A stretch of DNA of 64,000 bases, taken from contig JAAWJJ010000007.1 in assembly GCA_022796875.1 (NCBI GenBank), positions 18,589 through 82,588 on the forward strand, given 5' to 3'. The DNA comes from Eubacterium sp. (GTDB lineage Bacteria; Bacillota; Clostridia; Lachnospirales; Lachnospiraceae). Below are positions 42,374 to 50,079 of the stretch, in pieces. Made by a program: the position numbers and the translations under genes. Under the pieces are notes generated by a model, which searched no databases, was not told the origin of the DNA, and worked only from the letters and a program-made list of their open reading frames with translations. Numbering within the stretch: position 1 is the first letter of the stretch; each line of letters starts with the position of its first letter.

Positions 42374-43130
42374 TGGTGTTTAATTCCTCCCATAATATAT
42401 TAAAATATGTCTTAAACTCTTTTTCCTGCCGCCGTTCCAAAGGGGTCAGCGACGGAGAAAAATCAGTGCACAGTATCTGTTTGACGGTTCCCGGCCGTGG
42501 AGTAAAAATCAGTATCCGGTCCCCGAAAGAAATGGCTTCCGACAGATCGTGTGTGACTAATATGGCAGTGCTGCTGCGGGAACGTAAAATAGAACTGATA
42601 TCATTGCTTACACGGATGCGCGTCTGGTAATCCAATGCGGAAAACGGTTCATCAAGGAGCAGCAGCTTCGGATTCAATACGAGTGTGCGGATCAGGGCGG
42701 CTCTTTGCCTCATTCCTCCGGAGAGAGAAGAAGGTTTTTGGTCTTTAAAATCATACAGGCCGTATTCTTTTAACAGTTCTAACGCTGCATGGAGATTTTG
42801 CGGTGTCATTTTATGCTGGATTTCCAGGCCGAGTATTACATTTTCATAGATCGTACGCCATTCTAACAGTTGGTCCTGCTGCAGCATATATCCGGTCAGG
42901 CAGCCGGAATGTTCGCCGGTATCATGATGGAATGTTATCGTGCCGCTGCTTGGCAGATATAATCCCTGTATCAAATTAAGCAGAGTGGATTTCCCGCACC
43001 CGCTGGGTCCTACAACAGCAATAAATTCGCCTTTTTCTACGGAAAATGAAACACGGTCTAACGCTTTGGTTTCGGCAAGCGGCGTTTGAAAAGTGTAGGA
43101 TACATTTTCCAGGTGAACGAGTGGTTTCAT
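42363..43130 (-). CDS. ABC transporter ATP-binding protein (SsuB/TauB-like)
   Basis: 255 aa with all nucleotide-binding motifs. Walker A is VVGPSGCGKSTLLNLI (about residue 40). The Q-loop follows in MLQQDQLLEW. The signature is LSGGMRQRAALIRTLV, Walker B LLLLDEPFSALD, and the switch His is in LVTHDLSEAI. Sequence style and the paired permease place it in the nitrate/sulfonate/taurine family. It is first in a two-gene operon. The solute-binding protein is missing from this locus, so it may be encoded elsewhere or the system may share one. Confidence 0.92.
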   Translation of the reverse strand: MKPLVHLENVSYTFQTPLAETKALDRVSFSVEKGEFIAVVGPSGCGKSTLLNLIQGLYLPSSGTITFHHDTGEHSGCLTGYMLQQDQLLEWRTIYENVILGLEIQHKMTPQNLHAALELLKEYGLYDFKDQKPSSLSGGMRQRAALIRTLVLNPKLLLLDEPFSALDYQTRIRVSNDISSILRSRSSTAILVTHDLSEAISFGDRILIFTPRPGTVKQILCTDFSPSLTPLERRQEKEFKTYFNILWEELNTNAS

Positions 43131-43199
43131 AGTAGACTTCTTTCCTTTTTTCTATACTATGATACGGACAGCAAAAGGGTGAATTTCGGCTGCGGGACA

Positions 43200-43234
43200 G
43201 AAAAAAAGCTGCTGCAAAATCTGCAACAGCTTTT
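43200..43234 (-). terminator. Terminator of the ferredoxin/oxidoreductase operon
   Basis: On the minus strand AAAAGCTGTTGCAG pairs with CTGCAGCAGCTTTT and a T run follows. Confidence 0.75.
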
Positions 43235-43238
43235 CGGT

Positions 43239-43314
43239 GGTTTGCTTATGATTTCAGATACGCTGCATTTATCAGCGGTTTGTTTATGGTTTCAGATACG
43301 CCGCATTTACCGGA
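43239..43314 (-). repeat. 38-bp tandem duplication across the ferredoxin stop
   Basis: Units 43,239-43,276 and 43,277-43,314 differ at about six positions. The copy nearer the gene contains the last codons and the stop; the other is a spare 3' copy outside the gene. Confidence 0.75.
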
Positions 43315-43457
43315 CATTCGATTTCACATGCGAAACAGTCGATACATTTTTCGGCGTCTACTTCCCGGTGTTCCTTTCCCTGGTAGATTGCGTTTACCGG
43401 GCAAAATTCTTCACATCTTCCGCAGTTGATGCAATCTTCGTCTATTGTTCTTGCCAT
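43284..43457 (-). CDS. 2[4Fe-4S] ferredoxin
   Basis: A 57-aa protein, MARTIDEDCINCGRCEEF and on, read on the minus strand from ATG 43,457 to TAA at 43,284. It has the two classic clusters: CINCGRCEEFCP and CIDCFACEIECP (CxxCxxCxxxCP each). Such small ferredoxins carry electrons for clostridial redox enzymes. AGGAGGTAAT gives a strong ribosome site. It is 33 bp downstream of the flavin oxidoreductase gene, most likely its electron partner. Confidence 0.95.
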   Translation of the reverse strand: MARTIDEDCINCGRCEEFCPVNAIYQGKEHREVDAEKCIDCFACEIECPVNAAYLKP

Positions 43458-43490
43458 AATATCATTACCTCCTTACCGTATTTTTGCTTT

Positions 43491-44735
43491 TTAGGTATGT
43501 TTTGCTTTTAATTTCCCGTCTGTTTCAAGCATTTTCACATATGCCGCAGTATAAAGAGGGTCATAAGTAGCGCAGCCGACGTGTCTGTCCTGACGGATCA
43601 GGAATTCTACGCAGTGGTCGCATAAGGTACACCAGTGAATTTCATTTTCCCGGCCTTCCATCATTTTTACCGGTAGATAAGGATCGGCGAATGCCTGCCT
43701 GCCGATGGCGATCGCGTCTACAACGCCTTCGCTGATGTTTTTGTTTCCCCAGAAACGAAGCGTGTTTTTCTCCGGTTTTACAGCGCAGAACGGCTGCTTG
43801 CCATCTCTGTAAATTGTATATGCGGAACCGATTACTTTTGTTTCCGGTTTCAATGCGTCCCGGAGCACTTTCTGGAAGTAGAAGTGAATGTAAGCATAAT
43901 CCGGTGTCCGGCGGTCCGGATGCGCCAGGTCCAGAGTGTGTGACGGGGAACCGGCAGACTGGAGAATATACTGTGCTCCATGCTCTTCGAGCGCTTTTAC
44001 GAGGTCAATGGTTTCCGTGAGGTCCATTACCGCGCTGTCCGGACTCATCGTTCCTACGCCGCCTGGGAACCCTTCGTAAACGGAAATTTTGGAACCGATT
44101 AAGAAGTCCGTATCCGGAACCGCTTCTCTTACCCTGTCATAAATATCAATGGCAAACTGGCGGCGGTTTTCCCATTTTCCGCCGTATTTCCAGTCGTCTT
44201 TGTTGTACGGCCTTAAAATCTGGCAGCCAAGATAACCGTGGCACAGTTTCAGGTCAACGCCGTCCGCACCTGCTTCATATGCTAAACGGGAACCGTTAAC
44301 GTAGTCCTGAATGACCTGGTCGATTTCTTTTTCACGAACTAATTTTGCATCTTCATATCCCGGAAGCGGTTCTTCCGTGACACGGATACGCTGCGAACAG
44401 ATATTGCTGCTGATTTCCCCGGAGTGCGTTACCTGGAAAAGAAGCAGGGTATCCGGATTGATGGATTTTAAGTGCGCAACAAATTTCTTTAACGCCGGAA
44501 GATTGTGCTCTTTAATGGAAAGCTGGTTTTTACGGGCTATGTAGTCATATTGAGGTGTAATTGCCTCCAATACGACAACGCCTGCTTTTCCCTCAAAATA
44601 ATTTTCATATCTTTTGTAAGTTTCCGGCCCCGGATCTCCGTTTGGAAGAGCGTCGCTGCATTCCATAGCGTTAATGACAATGCGGTTTGGTGCGACACGG
44701 TTTCCGATTTTTAAAGGTGTAAATAATTGTTCCAT
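43491..44735 (-). CDS. NADH:flavin oxidoreductase, Old Yellow Enzyme family with Fe-S type C-terminus
   Basis: 414 aa. The N-terminal FMN-binding TIM barrel starts QLFTPLKIGNRVAPNRIV and contains VTHSGEIS, YEAGADGVDLKLCHGYLGCQIL and the FMN-phosphate part DAIAIGRQAFADPYLPVKM. It ends with a cysteine cluster CTLCDHC and a later GCATY, similar to the [4Fe-4S] site of 2,4-dienoyl-CoA reductase and trimethylamine dehydrogenase. The C-terminal NAD/FAD domains of those enzymes are absent, so electrons probably come through the Fe-S site from the ferredoxin encoded next. In the active-site strand HGYLGCQIL replaces the usual HGYLLxQF. Substrate unknown; enoates are likely. Promoter at 44,798 with an operator upstream. 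Confidence 0.88.
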   Translation of the reverse strand: MEQLFTPLKIGNRVAPNRIVINAMECSDALPNGDPGPETYKRYENYFEGKAGVVVLEAITPQYDYIARKNQLSIKEHNLPALKKFVAHLKSINPDTLLLFQVTHSGEISSNICSQRIRVTEEPLPGYEDAKLVREKEIDQVIQDYVNGSRLAYEAGADGVDLKLCHGYLGCQILRPYNKDDWKYGGKWENRRQFAIDIYDRVREAVPDTDFLIGSKISVYEGFPGGVGTMSPDSAVMDLTETIDLVKALEEHGAQYILQSAGSPSHTLDLAHPDRRTPDYAYIHFYFQKVLRDALKPETKVIGSAYTIYRDGKQPFCAVKPEKNTLRFWGNKNISEGVVDAIAIGRQAFADPYLPVKMMEGRENEIHWCTLCDHCVEFLIRQDRHVGCATYDPLYTAAYVKMLETDGKLKAKHT

Positions 44736-44797
44736 TTTTTATCTCCTTTCTTGTCTGTTTTTAGAAAATAAGCAATGATTTTCTCTTTGTAGTTATA

Positions 44798-44826
44798 ATT
44801 TTAAACTTTTGCCTTTATTTTCACAA
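44798..44826 (-). promoter_or_regulatory. Promoter of the flavin oxidoreductase operon
   Basis: On the minus strand TTGTGA (44,821-44,826) and TAAAAT (44,798-44,803) are 17 bp apart. Confidence 0.55.
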
Positions 44827-44848
44827 TCCCAGGAGGGTTCTCAAAAAA

Positions 44849-44866
44849 TACTAACCGTATTTAGTA
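44849..44866. promoter_or_regulatory. Inverted repeat, candidate metalloregulator operator
   Basis: TACTAA-N6-TTAGTA is a perfect 18-bp inverted repeat. It lies 23 bp upstream of the oxidoreductase -35 and 80 bp upstream of the DtxR-like gene's -35. The half-site matches the sites at 21,245 and 44,985. Confidence 0.5.
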
Positions 44867-44946
44867 TAAAAAAATGATTTTTCACCAGACAGGATGTTTC
44901 CATGTCGGGACAGAGAAATAAAAGCATAACCTGGAGCAGAAACAAT

Positions 44947-45000
44947 TTGACAAAAACGGAGAGAAAGTCGTATACTAAAAAAAGGTTAGCGTGTACTAAC
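44947..45000 (+). promoter_or_regulatory. Promoter and operator of the DtxR-like gene
   Basis: TTGACA (44,947-44,952), 18 bp, TATACT (44,971-44,976). GTTAG-N6-CTAAC at 44,985-45,000 covers the likely start of transcription, which would give autorepression. The rest of the 44,736-45,089 gap holds the oxidoreductase promoter and its repeat. Confidence 0.55.
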
Positions 45001-45089
45001 AAAAGTAAGCCTTGTATACTATGCGTAAGTATTAGAATACGATAACCATCATTAAAATTGAGATAACTTTTATGGAGGAAGTGGTTGAG

Positions 45090-45491
45090 ATGACATTAAG
45101 GGCATCGGGAGAAGACTATCTGAAAGCAGTTTTGGTTTTGACGAAGCGTATCGGGCGGATACGTGCGATTGATGTGGCCGGATATTTAGGCTTTGCAAAG
45201 ACCAGCGTCAGCCATGGGCTGCGGCTTTTGCGTGAGAATGGTTTTCTGGCCAGGGATGAAGAGGGATACATATACCTGACGGAAACCGGACTGGAAGAAG
45301 CGGAAAAAATTTACGCCCGCCATTGCTTTTTTACCCGGTGGCTGACAGGGGCGGGAATTGACCCGGAAACGGCAGAGAGGGATGCCTGCCGCATGGAACA
45401 TGCGATCAGTGAAGAGAGTTTCCGGCAGTTGACGGATGCGCTGGAGAGCGTACAAAAAGCGCCGGAAGATAACGGGGAAGACGGAAAATAG
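45090..45491 (+). CDS. DtxR/MntR family metal-dependent transcriptional regulator
   Basis: 133 aa from ATG 45,090; GGAGGAA at 45,074 decides this start over the ATG at 45,072. The N-terminal winged helix (ASGEDYLKAVLVLTKRIGRI, then AIDVAGYLGFAKTSVSHGL and LTETGLEEAEKIYARH) is that of the DtxR/MntR group. A short metal-binding and dimerisation domain follows (FTRWLTGAGIDPETAERDACRMEHAISEE). CRMEHAIS supplies Cys, Glu and His metal ligands, as in MntR/IdeR. Acts as a Mn2+- or Fe2+-sensing repressor. It stands before a membrane peptide, DUF6110 and a P1B ATPase, likely targets. Confidence 0.9.
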   Translation: MTLRASGEDYLKAVLVLTKRIGRIRAIDVAGYLGFAKTSVSHGLRLLRENGFLARDEEGYIYLTETGLEEAEKIYARHCFFTRWLTGAGIDPETAERDACRMEHAISEESFRQLTDALESVQKAPEDNGEDGK

Positions 45492-45513
45492 TATTCTGGA
45501 AAGACGGTTTGTC

Positions 45514-45543
45514 TTGACTCCCCCAATATTTGTAAAATATAAT
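45514..45543 (+). promoter_or_regulatory. Second promoter before the membrane peptide gene
   Basis: TTGACT, 18 bp, TATAAT in the gap after the DtxR-like gene, allowing separate expression of the downstream metal genes. Confidence 0.5.
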
Positions 45544-45620
45544 TTATTTATTCGCGAGGATTAACGTATTTAACTTTGAGAAAAAATGGCGCTATTCCCG
45601 TCAGTATGGAGGTGATTCCA

Positions 45621-45701
45621 ATGAAACAGCATCGGTTCTGGGCCTGGGCCGCCATTTTTTGTATGTTCATGGTGATGGTCACAGGGTACAGGCATAAGTA
45701 A
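45621..45701 (+). CDS. 26-residue membrane peptide
   Basis: MKQHRFWAWAAIFCMFMVMVTGYRHK: a basic end, one hydrophobic segment and a basic tail, preceded by a near-perfect ribosome site (GGAGGTGATTCC, 8 bp before ATG). It fits a single-pass membrane protein. It lies 34 bp before the DUF6110 gene. The pattern and position suggest a small partner of the transport locus, for example a regulator of the ATPase. Function is not shown. Confidence 0.65.
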   Translation: MKQHRFWAWAAIFCMFMVMVTGYRHK

Positions 45702-45735
45702 GGAATTTTTGTGTTTGATAGTAGGAGGAAATATT

Positions 45736-46005
45736 ATGGATTATAATAGGTTGTACAAAAATCTGGCTCTTTTTGCAGGGGGCATACTGGTCGGAACAGC
45801 CGGATTTAAACTGTTGTTCAGCAAAGATGCGAAAAAGGCGTATACTCATATTACGGCTGCTGCTTTGCGGATGAAAGATTCGGTGATGGAGGGCGTGACG
45901 ACAGTGCAGGAAAATGCCGCTGATGTTCTGGCATCTGCTAAGGACATCAACGCCCAGCGTGAAGAACGGGAAACCGTGGTAGAAGACAGTTCCGAAGAGG
46001 ACTGA
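45736..46005 (+). CDS. DUF6110 family protein
   Basis: 89 aa with AGGAGG before ATG 45,736. The N-terminal hydrophobic segment (LALFAGGILVGTAGFKLLF) is followed by SKDAKKAYTHITAAALRMKD and a helical acidic tail. I recognise it as the DUF6110 type, which is typically encoded beside heavy-metal P-type ATPases in Clostridia. Likely a membrane-associated accessory protein. Function unknown. Confidence 0.75.
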   Translation: MDYNRLYKNLALFAGGILVGTAGFKLLFSKDAKKAYTHITAAALRMKDSVMEGVTTVQENAADVLASAKDINAQREERETVVEDSSEED

Positions 46006-46147
46006 GTACATCGAATAGCAGGGGACTGGACAGCGGTTCCCTGTTATTTATTTCCGCGGGTAATGAGAAAAATGGATATGTTTATATGGATATTGACAAT
46101 AAGAAATACATATCGGATTAGCATATTACATATTTTGGGAGGTTAAT

Positions 46148-48229
46148 ATGAAATTTGTGATCAAGCATGAGAGCGCCGGACGTATCCGGGTTCGGATGGC
46201 TCAGCCGCATATGTCGTTAAAACAGGCTGATTATCTGGAGGCGTATCTTTTGGGGCAGCCGCAGACCGTTCGGGCTGCAGTGCATGAACGGACATGCTGC
46301 GCAATTGTGGAATACCGTGGTTCCAGAGAGGAAATGCTCCGGAACATCAGCCGCTTCAGCTACCAGATGGAGGGGGCAGGGGAGGACGTTTTGTTTCACT
46401 GCAGCCGGGAACTGAACCGGGTTTATCAGGAGAAGCTGGCAGGTATGGTTGTAATGAAGCTTGTCAGCACGTTTTTTTTCCCGGCGCCTGTCCGGGCCGT
46501 ATGGGCTGTCTGGAAAGCGATTCCGCATCTGCTGCGTGGGATCCGCTGCCTTTTACGGGGACAAATGCATGTGGAATTATTGGACGCCCTGTCAATCGGG
46601 ATCTCTCTGATTTGGGGCGATTTTGCTACGGCTTCCTCTGTGAGTTTTCTTCTGGGGCTGGGAGAACTGCTGGAGGAATGGACGCATAAGAAGTCGGTCA
46701 GCGACCTGGCACAGTGCATGTCGCTGAATATTGACAGAGTCTGGCTGAAAACGCCTCAGGGCGATGTATTGACACCGCTTTCCCGGATACAGGCCGGAGA
46801 TCAGATTCGTGTCCGTTTAGGCGGCATGATCCCTCTGGACGGAGTGATCGCAGAAGGCGAGGTTATGGTCAACCAGGCATCCCTCACAGGGGAATCGGTT
46901 CCGGTACCGAAAAGCGCGGGCATGACGGTTTATGCCGGGACGGTGATTGAGGAAGGCGAGGGAGTTGTTCAGGTATCCGGTCAGTCCGGCAGCAGCCGTT
47001 ATGACAAGATTGTGGAGATGATTGAACAGTCAGAGTCCTTAAAATCAACAGCGGAAGACCGTGCCGCCAATCTGGCGGACCGGCTGGTTCCTTATACGCT
47101 GGCAGGCAGTATCGTCACTTACCTGCTGACCCGCAATCTGTCGCGTGCGTTATCCGTCCTGATGGTTGATTTTTCCTGCGCCTTAAAGTTGTCCATGCCG
47201 CTTGCCGTCCTTTCAGCCATGCGGGAGGCCGGTGGATTCCATGCAACGGTGAAAGGCGGAAAATATCTGGAGGCCGTTGCACAGGCGGATATGGTGGTAT
47301 TTGACAAGACGGGCACGCTGACCCATGCCTGTCCGGTGGTCGCCAGGGTCATTCCTTTCGGCGGGCACAGGGAAGCGGATATGCTCCGGCTGGCTGCCTG
47401 CCTGGAAGAACATTTCCCACATTCAATGGCGAATGCAGTGGTTCAGGCTGCCAGAGAGAAGGGACTGTCCCATGAAGAGATGCATTCCGAAGTGGAATAT
47501 ATTGTTGCTCACGGCATTGCCAGTACGGTTGACGGCAGGCGTACGGTGATCGGCAGCGCGCATTTCGTTTTTGAAGATGAACGGTGTACCGTTCCAGAAG
47601 AGGACAGGGAACGTTATGAAACGCTTCCCGATCATTATTCCCACCTGTATCTGGCGGTCGGCGGAGTTCTGGCTGCGGTGGTTTGTATTTCCGATCCTCT
47701 GCGGACGGAGGCGGGCGACGTCGTCAAAAGCCTGCGCAGTCTGGGGATGGAGCGTATTGTCATGCTTACCGGGGACAGTGAACGCACAGCCGCTGCGATT
47801 GCTGCTGAGGTAGGAGTGGATGAGTATCATGCGGAGGTTCTGCCTGCAGATAAGGCAAATTTTGTGGAAGAAGAGCGGAAAAAAGGCCATACGGTAATTA
47901 TGATTGGGGACGGTATCAACGATTCTCCAGCATTGTCCAAAGCGGACGTTGGTATTGCCATCAGTGACGGAGCGGCTATCGCCAGGGAAATTGCGGATAT
48001 TACCATTGCCGCGGATGATTTGTCGGAGCTTGTCAGTCTGCGGTTGCTTGCGAACAGCCTGATTGGACGTATCCGTTCCAATTACCGGTTTGTGATCGGA
48101 TTTAACGGCAGCCTGATTGTGTTGGGGGTATTAGGGATTTTGCCGCCGACAACATCAGCCACGCTTCACAATCTTTCTACGCTGGGGGTAAGCCTGTGCA
48201 GTATGACAAATCTGTTGGAAACAGAGTAA
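46148..48229 (+). CDS. Heavy metal translocating P-type ATPase (P1B) with atypical SCA metal motif
   Basis: 693 aa. Residues 1-80 form an HMA-like domain without the CxxC metal site (AGRIRVRMAQPHMSLKQADY, then ERTCCAIVEYRG). Membrane helices follow, then the actuator domain (VNQASLTGESVPVPK), the phosphorylation motif FDKTGTLTHACPVV (Asp near residue 386) and the nucleotide domain ending MIGDGINDSPALSKADVGIA. The membrane helix 6 motif is DFSCALKLSMP: Pro of CPC/SPC is absent and it reads SCA. That differs from the classic Cu and Zn/Cd pumps, so Fe2+, Mn2+ or Co2+ export is possible but not shown. Ribosome site GGGAGG. The DtxR-like gene is upstream. Confidence 0.9.
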   Translation: MKFVIKHESAGRIRVRMAQPHMSLKQADYLEAYLLGQPQTVRAAVHERTCCAIVEYRGSREEMLRNISRFSYQMEGAGEDVLFHCSRELNRVYQEKLAGMVVMKLVSTFFFPAPVRAVWAVWKAIPHLLRGIRCLLRGQMHVELLDALSIGISLIWGDFATASSVSFLLGLGELLEEWTHKKSVSDLAQCMSLNIDRVWLKTPQGDVLTPLSRIQAGDQIRVRLGGMIPLDGVIAEGEVMVNQASLTGESVPVPKSAGMTVYAGTVIEEGEGVVQVSGQSGSSRYDKIVEMIEQSESLKSTAEDRAANLADRLVPYTLAGSIVTYLLTRNLSRALSVLMVDFSCALKLSMPLAVLSAMREAGGFHATVKGGKYLEAVAQADMVVFDKTGTLTHACPVVARVIPFGGHREADMLRLAACLEEHFPHSMANAVVQAAREKGLSHEEMHSEVEYIVAHGIASTVDGRRTVIGSAHFVFEDERCTVPEEDRERYETLPDHYSHLYLAVGGVLAAVVCISDPLRTEAGDVVKSLRSLGMERIVMLTGDSERTAAAIAAEVGVDEYHAEVLPADKANFVEEERKKGHTVIMIGDGINDSPALSKADVGIAISDGAAIAREIADITIAADDLSELVSLRLLANSLIGRIRSNYRFVIGFNGSLIVLGVLGILPPTTSATLHNLSTLGVSLCSMTNLLETE

Positions 48230-48246
48230 AACAGAAATTTCTGATA

Positions 48247-48292
48247 CAGGGCGGGCGTTTAAAAATCAGTTGATTTTTAAACGCCCGCCCTG
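48247..48292 (+). terminator. Perfect 22-bp hairpin after the P1B ATPase gene
   Basis: CAGGGCGGGCGTTTAAAAAT (48,247-48,266), extended by CA, pairs perfectly with the mirror arm 48,271-48,292 around a two-base loop. Only a weak T tail follows, so it may block transcription from both sides. Confidence 0.8.
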
Positions 48293-48310
48293 TTCCTGAT
48301 AATATTTTAG

Positions 48311-48339
48311 TTGACAAAAAAATACAATATTGCTAGAAT
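48311..48339 (+). promoter_or_regulatory. Promoter of ilvN-ilvC
   Basis: TTGACA (48,311-48,316) and TAGAAT (48,334-48,339), 17-bp spacer. Leader of about 35 bases; no T-box or leader peptide seen. Confidence 0.65.
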
Positions 48340-48380
48340 GAACCTATCGTGAGTAAAATCGTAGAAAGGTAAGTGCATCT

Positions 48381-48881
48381 TTGAAAAGACAGGTATTATC
48401 GTTATTAGTAGAAAATACAGCAGGTGTGGTAAGCCATATTGTCGGGCTTTTCAGCCGCAGAGGTTTTAATATTGACAGCTTTTCGGCCGGTACGACTTAT
48501 GATCCCAGGTTCAGCCGGGTGACAATCGTATCAACCGGGGAAGACAGGGATTTGGAACAGATCAAAAAACAACTGGCGAAACTGGAAGATGTGATTGATA
48601 TCAAAGAACTGGTTGTCGGGGAATCGGTATGCCGGGAATTGATTTTAGTGAAGATCAGGGCAAAAGATACGGATAGACAGGCAGTTTTGAGCGTGGCGGA
48701 GATTTTCCGCGCCAGGATTCTGGATGTTGCAAGCGATTCGCTGGTTGTGGAACTGACAGGGGAGCAAAGGAAGCTGGACGCTTTTATCGGCCTGTTAGAG
48801 GGGTATGAGATACTGGAACTGGCACGCACCGGTTTGACAGGGTTGTCCAGAGGAACAAAAGACGTTAAATTTATTGATTAG
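48381..48881 (+). CDS. ilvN: Acetolactate synthase small (regulatory) subunit
   Basis: 166 aa starting at TTG 48,381 (AGAAAGG upstream). The ACT domain starts KRQVLSLLVENTAGVVSHIV and GLFSRRGFNIDSFSAG, the valine-binding site of IlvN/IlvH. The second half (KELVVGESVCRELILVKIRA; SLVVELTGEQRKLDAFIGLL) is the C-terminal small-subunit domain. IlvN binds the catalytic IlvB and gives feedback by valine. ilvB is not in the window. ilvC follows 24 bp downstream in the same transcript. The TTG start is a mild down-regulation of translation. Confidence 0.93.
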   Translation: MKRQVLSLLVENTAGVVSHIVGLFSRRGFNIDSFSAGTTYDPRFSRVTIVSTGEDRDLEQIKKQLAKLEDVIDIKELVVGESVCRELILVKIRAKDTDRQAVLSVAEIFRARILDVASDSLVVELTGEQRKLDAFIGLLEGYEILELARTGLTGLSRGTKDVKFID

Positions 48882-48905
48882 TTATCATAGGAGGAAACAA
48901 AAACA

Positions 48906-49922
48906 ATGGGAAAAATTTATTATCAGGAAGATTGTAACCTTTCATTATTGGATGGAAAAACAATTGCAATCATCGGCTATGGCAGCCAGGGACATGCACA
49001 TGCATTGAATTTAAAAGAGTCTGGATGCAATGTTATTGTCGGACTGTATGAAGGAAGCAAATCCTGGGCAAAAGCAGAGAGCCAGGGATTAGAGGTATAC
49101 ACGGCGGCAGAAGCGGCAAAGAAAGCCGATATTATCATGATTCTGATTAATGATGAAAAACAGGGAGATATGTACAAAAAAGATATTGAGCCGAACCTGA
49201 AAGAAGGCAATATGTTAATGTTTGCCCATGGTTTTGCAATCAACTTTAACCAGATTATTCCGCCGTCTTATGTTGACGTTGCCATGATTGCTCCAAAAGG
49301 GCCTGGACATACGGTAAGAAGCGAATATATCGAGGGAAAAGGTGTGCCTTGTCTGATCGCGGTAGAGCAGGATGCGTCCGGAAAAGCGAAAGAAAAAGCG
49401 TTGGCATACGCTTTGGGAATCGGCGGAGCAAGAGCCGGCGTATTGGAAACAACGTTCCGTGTGGAAACGGAAACCGACCTTTTCGGAGAACAGGCAGTTC
49501 TTTGCGGCGGCGTAACCGCTTTGATGCAGGCAGGTTATGAAGTGCTGGTAGAAGCGGGATATGCACCGGAAAACGCATATTTTGAATGTATCCATGAAAT
49601 GAAACTGATCGTTGATCTGATTAACCAGAGCGGTTTTGAAGGAATGAGATATTCTATTTCCAATACGGCAGAGTACGGAGATTATGTAACAGGGCCGAAG
49701 ATCATTACGGAAGAAACAAAGAACGCGATGCGCAAAGTATTGAAAGATATCCAGGACGGTACTTTCGCACATGAGTTCCTGACAGACATGAAGAGCTGCA
49801 ATCAGGTACATTTCCGTTCCATGCGCAGAAATGCTGCGGAGCATGATTTGGAAGCAGTAGGTAAGGAATTACGTAAATTATACAGTTGGAACAAAGAAGA
49901 GGACAAATTGATCAATAACTGA
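48906..49922 (+). CDS. ilvC: Ketol-acid reductoisomerase (NAD(P)+)
   Basis: IlvC isomerises and reduces acetolactate/acetohydroxybutyrate in valine, leucine and isoleucine synthesis. 338 aa, class I. The Rossmann motif [17 protein letters not shown] is at residues 26-42. The following loop ([14 protein letters not shown]) sets NADPH versus NADH use. [16 protein letters not shown] and the knotted C-terminal domain with [14 protein letters not shown] carry the Mg2+ ligands (Asp, Glu). AGGAGG before ATG 48,906. It ends at a bidirectional terminator. Confidence 0.97.
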   Translation: MGKIYYQEDCNLSLLDGKTIAIIGYGSQGHAHALNLKESGCNVIVGLYEGSKSWAKAESQGLEVYTAAEAAKKADIIMILINDEKQGDMYKKDIEPNLKEGNMLMFAHGFAINFNQIIPPSYVDVAMIAPKGPGHTVRSEYIEGKGVPCLIAVEQDASGKAKEKALAYALGIGGARAGVLETTFRVETETDLFGEQAVLCGGVTALMQAGYEVLVEAGYAPENAYFECIHEMKLIVDLINQSGFEGMRYSISNTAEYGDYVTGPKIITEETKNAMRKVLKDIQDGTFAHEFLTDMKSCNQVHFRSMRRNAAEHDLEAVGKELRKLYSWNKEEDKLINN

Positions 49923-50046
49923 TTCTATTCGGTTTGATGGAAAAATTTTCTGGTTATGGGAAAATTTCCAATATTATTTTACGGATATCCTTGGTATTTT
50001 TTTTAAAAATATCAATGATATTATATAATATCCCTAATATTATACG

Positions 50047-50079
50047 AAAATCCCGGTTTCTTTTGGAAGCCGGGATTTT
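50047..50079. terminator. Bidirectional terminator between ilvC and the LysR gene
   Basis: AAAATCCCGG pairs with CCGGGATTTT around TTTCTTTTGGAAG, serving both converging genes. Confidence 0.8.

Noticed and set aside
48230..48380. Leader peptide attenuator for ilvN-ilvC
   Set aside because: The perfect hairpin precedes the promoter, and no Leu/Val/Ile-rich leader frame follows the promoter.
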